Assembly (NCBI GenBank): GCA_002470465.1
Contig: DKMD01000040.1
Location: 96,231 to 160,230 of the forward strand
Length of the DNA stretch: 64,000 nucleotides
Reading direction: 5' to 3'
From: Pluralibacter sp. UBA7423
GTDB taxonomy: Bacteria; Pseudomonadota; Gammaproteobacteria; Enterobacterales; Enterobacteriaceae
Made by a program: the position numbers and the translations under genes. Shown piece by piece: positions 41,703 through 49,319 of the stretch. The notes under the pieces are model-generated. The model searched no databases. It was not told the DNA's origin and saw only the letters and a list, made by a program, of their open reading frames with translations. How positions within the stretch are numbered: position 1 is the first letter of the stretch; the number at the start of each line of letters is the position of its first letter.

Positions 41703-43074
41703 TCTGTTTTATTTCAGCATAGCGGGCAGCCAGTTGTTTCAGATGCACCTCCAGTTGAGACCTCGCAGCGGCAGGCAAAGGTACTCCAGCAGGATTTTCT
41801 GACAATACTCGCAGTTGCTCTTCAGCCGGCATGGACTGGTTAAAAGACTGCCGAATGGAAAATACAACAGACTTCAGTTCGCTGACCGTCATGTATTTCC
41901 CTTTCTGCTCATCCAATCCGTTCAACCTTTCACTCAGTTTCTGTAGCGTCATCATTCCCTGATGCCAGCCATTCAGCTGTTCCGTCGGCAATGAGGCAGC
42001 ACTAAGTTGTTGCCGCCACTGTTGTATCAGGGGTCTGGCCTGTTCAGGCCACAGTGACTGAGCCTGTTCCACAAGCTGTCGACTGTAGTCAATATTCCAG
42101 TCAGGCGGTAATTTATCCAGTCGGTCAAGCTGCTGTTGTGTCTGAGCGATAAGGTCCTTCGGCAACGAAGTTTGCTGACGCAACATGTCCAGTTGTTCAG
42201 TTGTGAGAAGTGCAGGTAATGGTGTCAGTGAGACTACTAGCTGGGCCTGTAGCGGGTCAAGCTGGTGAAGCAACTGCCAACCCCACTCTGCGACAGCGCT
42301 TATCACCAACATGGTACACATCCCGGCAGTGAAAGATTTCCATTTTTTTACCGGAGTAGGCACCGCTGCCAGCACTTCCACATTCGGCTGCGGTTCCGGC
42401 TGCGCAACGTAAACCCACTTCACAGCACTCTCTGGCGTATCTTCAGCAGGGCTACCAGTAAGGTCCCTCGCGGATGCTGTAGCCTCATTCATCACGGAGG
42501 CAGGCAACACAATACCAGGCTGAATGTTTGACCTGGTGCTGGTTATTCCATCACTGTTTTCCAGCCTGACAGCACTGTTGTGCATCAGAGTACGCAACGT
42601 ATCAAGCTGGCTCAGGTGCTTAAGCTCCAGACGCTGCAATACTTCCCCCAGGCTGGTGAGCAATTGCTCTGCCCGATACAACTGGCTGAGGTCGCTGTAA
42701 TTCAGCGGGAGCGAGCGCATTCGTTGCTGCAGACGCTGGCTCAGACTACTGAGGATTTCCATACGGGCATGGACCGACTGCGGCCAGAGTGCGCCCCACT
42801 GATGGCTTATCAGTGCTTCGAGTATCGCCAGCCCTTCATTTAGGCCGAATAAACCGGCCAGTTGCGTACGCGCAAGCGTATACCAGGCTGCCATTTGCAG
42901 TTCTACACCGTTCTGCTCAAACAGTGAGAGACACCGTTTTTCGACATACTGCCAGTTAACATCCGGACGTGCCGGATGGGTCAGCTTACTCAGTTCATCA
43001 CGCAGGGCGGCATAGTCCGGCAGCGCCCTGGGGTCGCCACCAGTTTTGATTCTTCGTGGGTTGATGTCATTCAT
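41689..43074 (-). CDS. T6SS TssA-like protein with ImpA_N and VasL-type regions (TagA-like)
   Basis: A 461-residue T6SS protein with an N-terminal ImpA-type domain (about residues 10-125; DPRALPDYAALRDELSKLTHPARPDVNW, QMAAWYTLARTQLAGL, LISHQWGALWPQ). One membrane segment lies near residue 245 (FTAGMCTMLVISAVAEWGW), and a helical C-terminal part ends LPAAARSQLEVHLKQLAARYAEIK, of VasL type. In enteroaggregative E. coli, TagA with this layout stops and holds the sheath at the distal membrane. A separate tssA is at 55339-56958, so this is probably the TagA-like paralogue. It is followed, with overlap, by the Myb-repeat gene. Confidence 0.78.
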   Translation of the reverse strand: MNDINPRRIKTGGDPRALPDYAALRDELSKLTHPARPDVNWQYVEKRCLSLFEQNGVELQMAAWYTLARTQLAGLFGLNEGLAILEALISHQWGALWPQSVHARMEILSSLSQRLQQRMRSLPLNYSDLSQLYRAEQLLTSLGEVLQRLELKHLSQLDTLRTLMHNSAVRLENSDGITSTRSNIQPGIVLPASVMNEATASARDLTGSPAEDTPESAVKWVYVAQPEPQPNVEVLAAVPTPVKKWKSFTAGMCTMLVISAVAEWGWQLLHQLDPLQAQLVVSLTPLPALLTTEQLDMLRQQTSLPKDLIAQTQQQLDRLDKLPPDWNIDYSRQLVEQAQSLWPEQARPLIQQWRQQLSAASLPTEQLNGWHQGMMTLQKLSERLNGLDEQKGKYMTVSELKSVVFSIRQSFNQSMPAEEQLRVLSENPAGVPLPAAARSQLEVHLKQLAARYAEIKQNASE

Positions 43075-43120
43075 GGCCAGTTGTCCATTTGACGTATAAG
43101 GAGCGATTGAAAGTTATTGC

Positions 43121-44365
43121 TTATGCGGCTTCGCTTTCTGCATATTCGAGACTCTGCAGATACTGTAGCGCCACCGGGTCAGCAATATATTCAACCTGCC
43201 CATGGTGACGCTCCACCTCATCAATAATTCTGCTGAGCTCGACCCGGAAAAACTCCTTACGCAGGTTAACCCGGTTAATCCGGTAGCTTTCAAGATGGTC
43301 GTGAAGTGTCTTTTCAAGCGCAGGAGCGTCATCGCAGGAAATCATGGCGTGGACGTCAAAATCAAACGGCACGGCTGCCCCGCTTAATTCCTTCACGCGA
43401 TCCATCGGTTCCAGTCGTCTGGTCATGCCGATTTTAAAGACGTTTTCACCGAAAGAGCCAATATTCGAAATCACATACACATGTCCCTGTTTCGTGAGCT
43501 GGGCCATGGATTTGGCGCGCTCATACTGCTGATGCACGTCCTGGATTTTCTGCTCCAGCTCCAGACGCTGTCTTTCCAGTTCTTCCCGGTGAGCACCTTC
43601 AGCGGCGAGCAGGGCTTCTTCCAGTAAACGCTGCTGCTCAGCAAGGCGTTGCTCTTCCTCTTCCGCCTCGCGCTGCTGCTGGTCCAGTTCATCCTGCCGC
43701 TGTTTTTCTTCCCGCATCTGACGCTTGAGCTCAGCCTGGTATTCTTTTTCTTCCTGCGCTTTTTCCAGCAGGGCGACCTTATCCAGAAACTGCTGTTTTA
43801 CGCCTTCCCAGTCGGCATTATCTTCCAGTTCCAGAAAGGTGATTTTCTCGCTGATGGCCGCGTAAGCCCCTCTCTCCTTCCTGAGCTGGTCGTACTTGCT
43901 TTGCCAGTTATTTACCGTGGTACCGGAAAGCAGGGTTTTCACCTTAAATTTATACGCGGAATCTACAATACGCTGCAGTGCCCGGGAGGCTTTATTTCTG
44001 GCATTGTGAAAGTCATCCCACTGGCCGGAAAGCTGTTTCTTTTCCGGATACAGACCGCGAGCCACTTCAGCACTGACCGTTTCGTCAAAGGCTTTCTCTT
44101 TCTGCGCCTGGTCCAACATGGCCTGTTCGAGTTCTGCTGTTTTCTTCCGGAAACCCCGGTAAATGAAAACCCGCATTATCAGCGCAACGGCTATCAGTAA
44201 ACCGAAGAACAGACCGATAACACCAGCCGGATTAGAAACATATTCAATAAATCGCTCATTAAGATTGATTAATGCTCTTACCGCGACATAAATGCCCCAG
44301 GCAATGACGCCAATAATAACCAGAATAATACCCGCAACATTGTCATATTTTTTTCTTCGTGCCAT
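43121..44365 (-). CDS. Membrane-anchored GIY-YIG (T5orf172/Mug113-like) protein
   Basis: A 414-residue protein of unusual build. Two membrane helices lie near the N-terminus (about 10-32 VAGIILVIIGVIAWGIYVAVRAL and 46-67). A long charged coiled coil follows (about 70-290, strongest in DELDQQQREAEEEEQRLAEQQRLLEEA), then a GIY-YIG-type domain at about 295-385: GHVYVISNIGSFGENVFKIGMTRR, then EKTLHDHLESYRINRVNLRKEFFRV with the expected Glu and His. Related domains occur in phage and mobile-element proteins and some may be nucleases. The link to T6SS or phage defence is positional only. Confidence 0.75.
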   Translation of the reverse strand: MARRKKYDNVAGIILVIIGVIAWGIYVAVRALINLNERFIEYVSNPAGVIGLFFGLLIAVALIMRVFIYRGFRKKTAELEQAMLDQAQKEKAFDETVSAEVARGLYPEKKQLSGQWDDFHNARNKASRALQRIVDSAYKFKVKTLLSGTTVNNWQSKYDQLRKERGAYAAISEKITFLELEDNADWEGVKQQFLDKVALLEKAQEEKEYQAELKRQMREEKQRQDELDQQQREAEEEEQRLAEQQRLLEEALLAAEGAHREELERQRLELEQKIQDVHQQYERAKSMAQLTKQGHVYVISNIGSFGENVFKIGMTRRLEPMDRVKELSGAAVPFDFDVHAMISCDDAPALEKTLHDHLESYRINRVNLRKEFFRVELSRIIDEVERHHGQVEYIADPVALQYLQSLEYAESEAA

Positions 44366-44443
44366 GTTTTATCTCTTCCCTTTCTTCTTTTAATCCTGAC
44401 TCTCTAATCTGTACAACGGGCAAGGATACTTCGCCATATCGTA

Positions 44444-44854
44444 TTAATACTGATTTCCTGAACAAATCGGTAAATGGGTGTACCCGGGCTTACTGGCCAT
44501 ATAGAGGGGAGCGCATGTGGGCTGTCGGGGTTGGGTACTGACCGGCTCGTCATTTTCTGCAACGGGTTGCTGTTTCTGCTTTTTCGCCACTGTCACCTTT
44601 TTCGTCTGCGTTTTGCGGGTGGAAGTGGGCGGTTTTACCCGATTGCTGGCGTCTGAGGAACCATACCCGGAACAGAATCGTTTCGACTGGCTCAGACTCC
44701 CGTCATTACAGACAAAATAACCATCAGAAGTACAATGTGATATTCCGCCTTTTGAGCCCGAGCATGGCTGTCTTCCACGGGCTGCTTCAACCGGCAGGCT
44801 AAAAATCACACTAAGCACCAGAAGGAACCCTATTATTTTCATTTGTTTATCCAT
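44444..44854 (-). CDS. Secreted Cys-rich protein with YdcA-like N-terminal part
   Basis: A 136-residue protein with a signal peptide (MKIIGFLLVLSVIFSLPVEA). The first mature part, CSGSKGGISHCTSDGYFVCNDGSLSQSKRFC, closely resembles E. coli YdcA, a small periplasmic protein of unknown function. A Lys/Thr/Gln-rich linker follows, then a C-terminal PTCAPLYMASKPGYTHLPIC segment with two more cysteines. Six cysteines suggest disulfides. The start may be 44854 or the ATG four codons later (44842). It has no close neighbour on its strand upstream. Confidence 0.65.
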   Translation of the reverse strand: MDKQMKIIGFLLVLSVIFSLPVEAARGRQPCSGSKGGISHCTSDGYFVCNDGSLSQSKRFCSGYGSSDASNRVKPPTSTRKTQTKKVTVAKKQKQQPVAENDEPVSTQPRQPTCAPLYMASKPGYTHLPICSGNQY

Positions 44855-45363
44855 GATTTATTTTTGAGATCTGCCCCCCACCTGCTATAGAACATTTCGC
44901 CAGATAAATATGCAGTGGCCGATGACAGAGAAATGAGCGTTCAAATTGCGGTACTCATTACAGTAGAAGTACCGGATTCAGATCGAAAACAACACCTGCA
45001 CCCATATCTCAGTTCTGACCTGGCAACGTCCCAGGCCGGTCACTCACATTACTCGACCGGATGCACAGGCCCCGGGGGCCACACCCTGCTGTTAAGGAAT
45101 ACCAGCATAATCTTTCAATCCGGCTGTTATACCGCAAAGCGGTACCGGGAGTAACAGATTTGCTGAACTTCCAGAGCAGGGCGACAAAATGAAGCATTTT
45201 CAGGGGATCCTGTACAGATTTGTCACGGGTGATTACAAGGCAGGGTATCGTCCCTGATAATTAAAGCAGCATTCTTGCGACTGCCATGATTGATGGGTTG
45301 ATACGAAATCAACTCATTGCGTTAATCCGCTTCAGAGTTACAGAACCCGGAGGAATTCGCCTG
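44855..45363. other. 509-bp stretch without a supported gene
   Basis: Short open frames occur on both strands (44915-45154 plus, 45009-45197 minus), but neither has a convincing ribosome site, domain or coding pattern. An inverted stretch, TTGATGGGTTGATACGAAATCAACTCA near 45290-45320, and a GGAGGAATTCG near 45350 are visible. It may be the scar of earlier gene loss or insertion in the island. Confidence 0.5.
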
Positions 45364-45771
45364 CTAATGACTCACAACATCCTTACTACTCTGTGGCTGT
45401 TTCGCCGTTAGCTCATCACCCTCTGTATTAAATGATAAACAGGTCCCACCTTCACAGTGGATATTAACCGGCATCCCGAGTTGGTCATGCCAACAAATGA
45501 ATAACGCGTCGTTATTAAAAACCACCGTTGTTTTAGACAGTTCCCCATCAATTACTTTCGTAATCCCCTTAACTTCATTGAGGTTGTGCACCCCCACATA
45601 TTTCAGCACATCCCAGTTTATAGTAAATTCAACATTGTTACCCATCATTTCTATTTCATGTCCGGCATCCATTATCGTTTTCACACGGCCATCTGGATAA
45701 ATAAAAGATTTACTACCGGTGTAATATAAAATCTGAGTACCATCTTCTTGTGTTTCTAGCTTGTATTTCAT
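45364..45771 (-). CDS. Hypothetical small protein in the T6SS region
   Basis: A 135-residue soluble protein that I do not recognise. It reads MKYKLETQEDGTQILYYTGSK and is rich in short strands alternating with charged turns, which fits a beta-rich fold. It includes FICWHDQLGMPVNIHCEGGTC with two cysteines and ends in a polar tail (KQPQSSKDVVSH). The ATG at 45771 is chosen over 45795 because AGGGAAC precedes it. It lies downstream of tssE and another orphan, so an accessory or immunity role is possible but not shown. Its base composition is more AT-rich than its neighbours. Confidence 0.6.
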   Translation of the reverse strand: MKYKLETQEDGTQILYYTGSKSFIYPDGRVKTIMDAGHEIEMMGNNVEFTINWDVLKYVGVHNLNEVKGITKVIDGELSKTTVVFNNDALFICWHDQLGMPVNIHCEGGTCLSFNTEGDELTAKQPQSSKDVVSH

Positions 45772-45837
45772 AATTGTTCCCTGTATTAACAACAAATGAA
45801 TTAAAGAGACTATCTGTGTTGTTTTGAGGTCAATAAC

Positions 45838-46308
45838 TCAGGCTAACAGGCAGCCAATCATCGAAAAAAAGGTTTCTTCGTCAAAAGGACGCCGGTGCCC
45901 TGCCTGGCCTTCATGAATACTGTATGTCCAGAACGGTCCGTCACTGGAGCGCATGAACAGACGGTAAATCAACTGTGGTTTCACCCCGTGGTATAGCGTG
46001 ACATCCACACATCCGGTCACGCTCTGTCCGTACAAAAACGCCGGCGTAAATTTAATGATTCTGTTGCCATAACATAAAGCCACCCCGGTGAGAGTAAATG
46101 CGCCCTCTGAGATCAGCAGCTCATTCAGGGAAACCGTAAAGCTCCGGATTTCAATGCCGGTGCCTTCCAGCCACTCACCAATATTGTCCTGTAACTGCAC
46201 CATCGACTGGCGAAACTCAGCGATATCAGCCTGCGCCTGGTTTTTAAAACATCCTGCGGGTGCCTGCATCGACTGAAGTTTTTTCAGAAATTGTTCTTTT
46301 GCTGACAT
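45838..46308 (-). CDS. Hypothetical T6SS-linked protein
   Basis: A 156-residue protein of unknown function lying 36 bp after tssE on the same strand. The N-terminal third is helical and polar (MSAKEQFLKKLQSMQAPAG, then QADIAEFRQSMVQLQDNIGEWL); the rest is beta-rich (IEIRSFTVSLNELLISEGAF, GVALCYGNRIIKFTPAFLYG, VKPQLIYRLFMRSSDGPFWTY). No signal peptide or membrane segment is seen. Its consistent strand and close spacing suggest the T6SS transcript. No catalytic motif is recognised. Confidence 0.6.
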   Translation of the reverse strand: MSAKEQFLKKLQSMQAPAGCFKNQAQADIAEFRQSMVQLQDNIGEWLEGTGIEIRSFTVSLNELLISEGAFTLTGVALCYGNRIIKFTPAFLYGQSVTGCVDVTLYHGVKPQLIYRLFMRSSDGPFWTYSIHEGQAGHRRPFDEETFFSMIGCLLA

Positions 46309-46344
46309 AGATTCTTTGCGTGTATGTGAAGGGATACTGGTTCT

Positions 46345-46797
46345 TTACAGTCGGTGGTTGCTATCCAGGAAATTCTGCTGACGAAGGTGACGGATGAGCA
46401 CCCGTCCTTCTGGCATAAATTCCGTACCGTAGCGAACCAGACCCACCCCACTGAGCTCCGCATCGATGGCATAGCGCAGTTCTCCCGGGACCGCCTGCTC
46501 AAGCAGTACCACCTCAATGGAGCTCAGGCGCGGTTCATATTTCAGCAACACGCCGGAGAGTGTGGACATCAGCTTGTGTGCCGTGCCGGGCAGGCCCTGC
46601 AGAATGGTGGTCATATCCGGTAGCCCGTAATCGGGTATATGTGCCAGCGTGCCGGCACGACAATTAAGAATGCGCTGCATGTTATCCAGCACAGACAGGA
46701 TGACCTGACTTTCTTCACTGACCTGATGAAGATCGAGATCACCGGCAAAGTTACCGCAAAGCATCTCGTACAAAGAAGGCGTATTTCTTGACGTCAT
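46345..46797 (-). CDS. tssE: T6SS baseplate subunit TssE (gp25-like)
   Basis: TssE is the gp25-like baseplate wedge protein that starts sheath assembly. The 150-residue protein begins MTSRNTPSLYEMLCGNFAG and has the family segment LSVLDNMQRILNCRAGTLAHIPDYGLPDMT (near residue 30-60), with later YEPRLSSIEVVLLEQ (about 88-102), where the conserved EPRL motif is clear. Its start codon overlaps the stop of the putative immunity gene by one base, placing the effector-immunity pair inside the T6SS transcription unit. Confidence 0.92.
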   Translation of the reverse strand: MTSRNTPSLYEMLCGNFAGDLDLHQVSEESQVILSVLDNMQRILNCRAGTLAHIPDYGLPDMTTILQGLPGTAHKLMSTLSGVLLKYEPRLSSIEVVLLEQAVPGELRYAIDAELSGVGLVRYGTEFMPEGRVLIRHLRQQNFLDSNHRL

Positions 46798-47861
46798 CAG
46801 TTTGCCCCATCCGGCTTGATTATAAAGACGTTGCCGTTGTCATCCCTCTCCAGAAGTGACCAACGGGCACGATGCATTTTGCCGTCCTTATCTTCAAACT
46901 CCGGCATGACCTGTCCGGTGTGGGTACGGGTATACTGTGTTGTGCCATTAACAATAGCCGCCCAGCGACCATCGAATGGTGAAACATCGCCACTCCAGCA
47001 CGTGATGCGTACTCCTGTTTCCTTCAGTAGATCTTTTTCTCTCTGCGGCCAGTTGTATAATTCTTCAGGCTTGCCTTCAGGGAAAAAACCTTCTGGTGGA
47101 ACATCAATAAATTCACCTTCGATACGACGAATCAGCGTCCAGCCTGTTTTAGCCCATTCAGAGTCATCCCAGCTATAGATCCTCTCGCCGTCCTTAGTAA
47201 TATAATCGCTTCGCTGCACTCCTTGTCGTGCCGATGCAGGCTGCCCATAATCAGCAGGTATAAACCGGGCTGGGGCAAAATCAATGTCGGGCAAATAAAT
47301 TCCTGTTTGCACAGGGTTTTCGCCTAATTCGATACGAACAGATGTATCAAGTTCGTATTGGGGAATCTGTAAAGGGAGATCATTCGAGGTATAAGCGTTT
47401 TCACCATCGTAGGTTAAACGCCCTTCATTCCAGGAACCTCTAATTGTGGCAGACAACTGCCTGTCCAGAATTGTTGCGATGCCTTGAAGTTCAGATATTG
47501 TTTCGATTTCATCCCGCGTCATCCACCCATCCCAGCATTCAGTAATGCCTTTGTTGATATCACTCATGGTATGACCGATGTTAAATGCCTTGATATCATT
47601 ATGGGTGCGAAGAATAAAAGCTTCGGTATAACGCTCTCTGGCGGAACGAATATTGGGTAAAACACGATTCCCCCACACCACATCAGCCTGCTGCCACAAA
47701 GGCAGTTTACGGCTGTTCAACGGCATCTCTCGCAAATAGCGCGCAAAAGCCGCCTCATGAGCATCGATATAAGCAATAATTGCATCACGCGTGGCAGCAT
47801 AATGTTCAGGAGAAATAAAATTCTCAAGTAAATAACATTCCTGAGGATGTAAGATGGCCAT
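46797..47861 (-). CDS. Putative immunity protein for the vgrG-linked effector
   Basis: A 354-residue soluble protein lying directly after the predicted effector (47861-49318), with stop and start overlapping, and before tssE. It begins MAILHPQECYLLENFISPEH. Notable segments are LWQQADVVWGNRVLPNIRSARERYTEAF (near residue 55) and a Trp-rich middle and end (ITECWDGWMTRDE, IYSWDDSEWAKTGWTLIRR, RARWSLLERD). It has no signal peptide or membrane helix, so its target would act in the cytoplasm. Immunity is inferred from gene order; it resembles large polymorphic-toxin immunity proteins, but I cannot name the family. Confidence 0.6.
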   Translation of the reverse strand: MAILHPQECYLLENFISPEHYAATRDAIIAYIDAHEAAFARYLREMPLNSRKLPLWQQADVVWGNRVLPNIRSARERYTEAFILRTHNDIKAFNIGHTMSDINKGITECWDGWMTRDEIETISELQGIATILDRQLSATIRGSWNEGRLTYDGENAYTSNDLPLQIPQYELDTSVRIELGENPVQTGIYLPDIDFAPARFIPADYGQPASARQGVQRSDYITKDGERIYSWDDSEWAKTGWTLIRRIEGEFIDVPPEGFFPEGKPEELYNWPQREKDLLKETGVRITCWSGDVSPFDGRWAAIVNGTTQYTRTHTGQVMPEFEDKDGKMHRARWSLLERDDNGNVFIIKPDGAN

Positions 47862-49318
47862 TAGTTTTTGTCCTTTGGTTCGTACCAGTTATGGGTGTTT
47901 TCCAGTTTTGGCAATCCCTGATACGGATAAACAGGATCGTTAGCCGCATCGCCATATCCCCAGCCTGTTTTCTGCCGCGGTCCGGTGTACTCTTTTTTCA
48001 GTTGTGATGGGTCGAGAACAATTTGTACAGCTCCGCCTTCCAGGGAATATTCTGGAGCCTCACGGTTAATCTGGGTACCCGCACGTCCCTCCCAGACCTT
48101 CAGTGGTTGTCCTGGAGGAACGGTATAAGTCACATACTCCCCGTTCTCATTCCATTTTTTCCATACCGCAAACCTGCGTCGCCATTCACTTTTGCTGGTC
48201 AGCTTGTCAAATTCAGATTTACGCATCCAGCAGATATTGTTATCCCCTGAAGAAGGGTCTACTACACGATAGAGAACAGTACCTGGCGGGATTTCAACCG
48301 CTCGCATGGAGTTGTCGAAAGTATCAAATTTATTCTTCAGTATCGGGTTTTTGCTGGTTTCACTGATATCCGGCCAGCCAGCTACAACTTTATCTTTAAA
48401 ATTGAACTTATCCAGCGCTTCGTATTTAGGCTCTTTTGCCTCCAGATCCACCCAGTCTGGCTTTTCTCGTTTGAAAAATGCCAGTTCTTCACTGGCGCGG
48501 GTTGCACCATAAAGGTGAACGTTATCACCAACATGAGCACGAAACGCATTGTCCCCTTCAACTCTGAGGCGATTTGCCAGCCGCTCCAGAATGCCGTTCA
48601 GTGGTTTCAGGGCTTTCGCCAGCATAGCATTTGCCTTGCTGCGCACAGAGACCAGCGTTTCCCACAGTGCAGCGACAGGACGTTGCAGGCTGGAGGGTCC
48701 CCAACGGGTTACGGTATCGAACAGACTGCGCGTCACCTTCATCAGTTTGTCCATCACCTCAAGCAACGCAGATGTACTGAGCATCTTTTTCAGTTCATCA
48801 ATTTTGCCTGCCAGATAATGATAGGGATTGTAAATCCGGAGCGTTCGCAGCGTGCCACGCACCGTAGGGGTATCCAGAAAACGGTTAAGTTGCGTGATAC
48901 TCCCGTCAAGCAGACGGTTGTAATTACCGGCCTTGCTCAGTTCATTGAAGTGGGCTTTACGGATTGACAAAAACATCACCTTCGCACTGCCTTTCACCAG
49001 AGACCCCAGCGTCGGAAAGCAGCCAACCAGCGTCAGACCAAGACACACCCACGGCCATATCTCAGTGTCATTTTCTTTTATTTTTTTGCAGTTGGCGATA
49101 AGGTCGCGTACATCGCAGACCTGATCCACCAGAGGGATCATCGAGATAATCGTTCCGGTCACAATCTGCCCGGTCGTCTGCTGTTCGTTAAAGTCGCCCT
49201 GAAGCGTTTCCCACAACCATTGCCCGGACGCTTTCGCCTTATCGGCCAGTTCGTCATACCAGCTTTGTGGCGGGGGCTGGTAGAAAGCCAGTGCGTGCTG
49301 AAGTTCCTGATCTATCAT
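47861..49318 (-). CDS. Predicted T6SS effector with hydrophobic N-terminal region
   Basis: A 485-residue protein 1 bp after vgrG, the usual place for a VgrG cargo. Near residues 50-75 is IVTGTIISMIPLVDQVCDVRDLI, a segment type seen in polymorphic toxins, followed by a hydrophobic stretch (IWPWVCLGLTLVGCFPTLGSLV, near 90-110), possibly for membrane entry. A helical middle runs to about 260. The C-terminal 150 residues have VLYRVVDPSSGDNNICWM, then YVTYTVPPGQPLKVWEGRAG and GGAVQIVLDP, a pattern that recalls NAD-using (ADP-ribosyltransferase or TNT-like) toxins. The activity is inference. The next gene is its likely immunity gene. Confidence 0.68.
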   Translation of the reverse strand: MIDQELQHALAFYQPPPQSWYDELADKAKASGQWLWETLQGDFNEQQTTGQIVTGTIISMIPLVDQVCDVRDLIANCKKIKENDTEIWPWVCLGLTLVGCFPTLGSLVKGSAKVMFLSIRKAHFNELSKAGNYNRLLDGSITQLNRFLDTPTVRGTLRTLRIYNPYHYLAGKIDELKKMLSTSALLEVMDKLMKVTRSLFDTVTRWGPSSLQRPVAALWETLVSVRSKANAMLAKALKPLNGILERLANRLRVEGDNAFRAHVGDNVHLYGATRASEELAFFKREKPDWVDLEAKEPKYEALDKFNFKDKVVAGWPDISETSKNPILKNKFDTFDNSMRAVEIPPGTVLYRVVDPSSGDNNICWMRKSEFDKLTSKSEWRRRFAVWKKWNENGEYVTYTVPPGQPLKVWEGRAGTQINREAPEYSLEGGAVQIVLDPSQLKKEYTGPRQKTGWGYGDAANDPVYPYQGLPKLENTHNWYEPKDKN

Positions 49319-49319
49319 T

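Noticed and set aside
44915..45154. 79-codon plus-strand frame in the T6SS region
   Set aside because: No ribosome site, no recognisable domain, and opposite strand to all neighbours.
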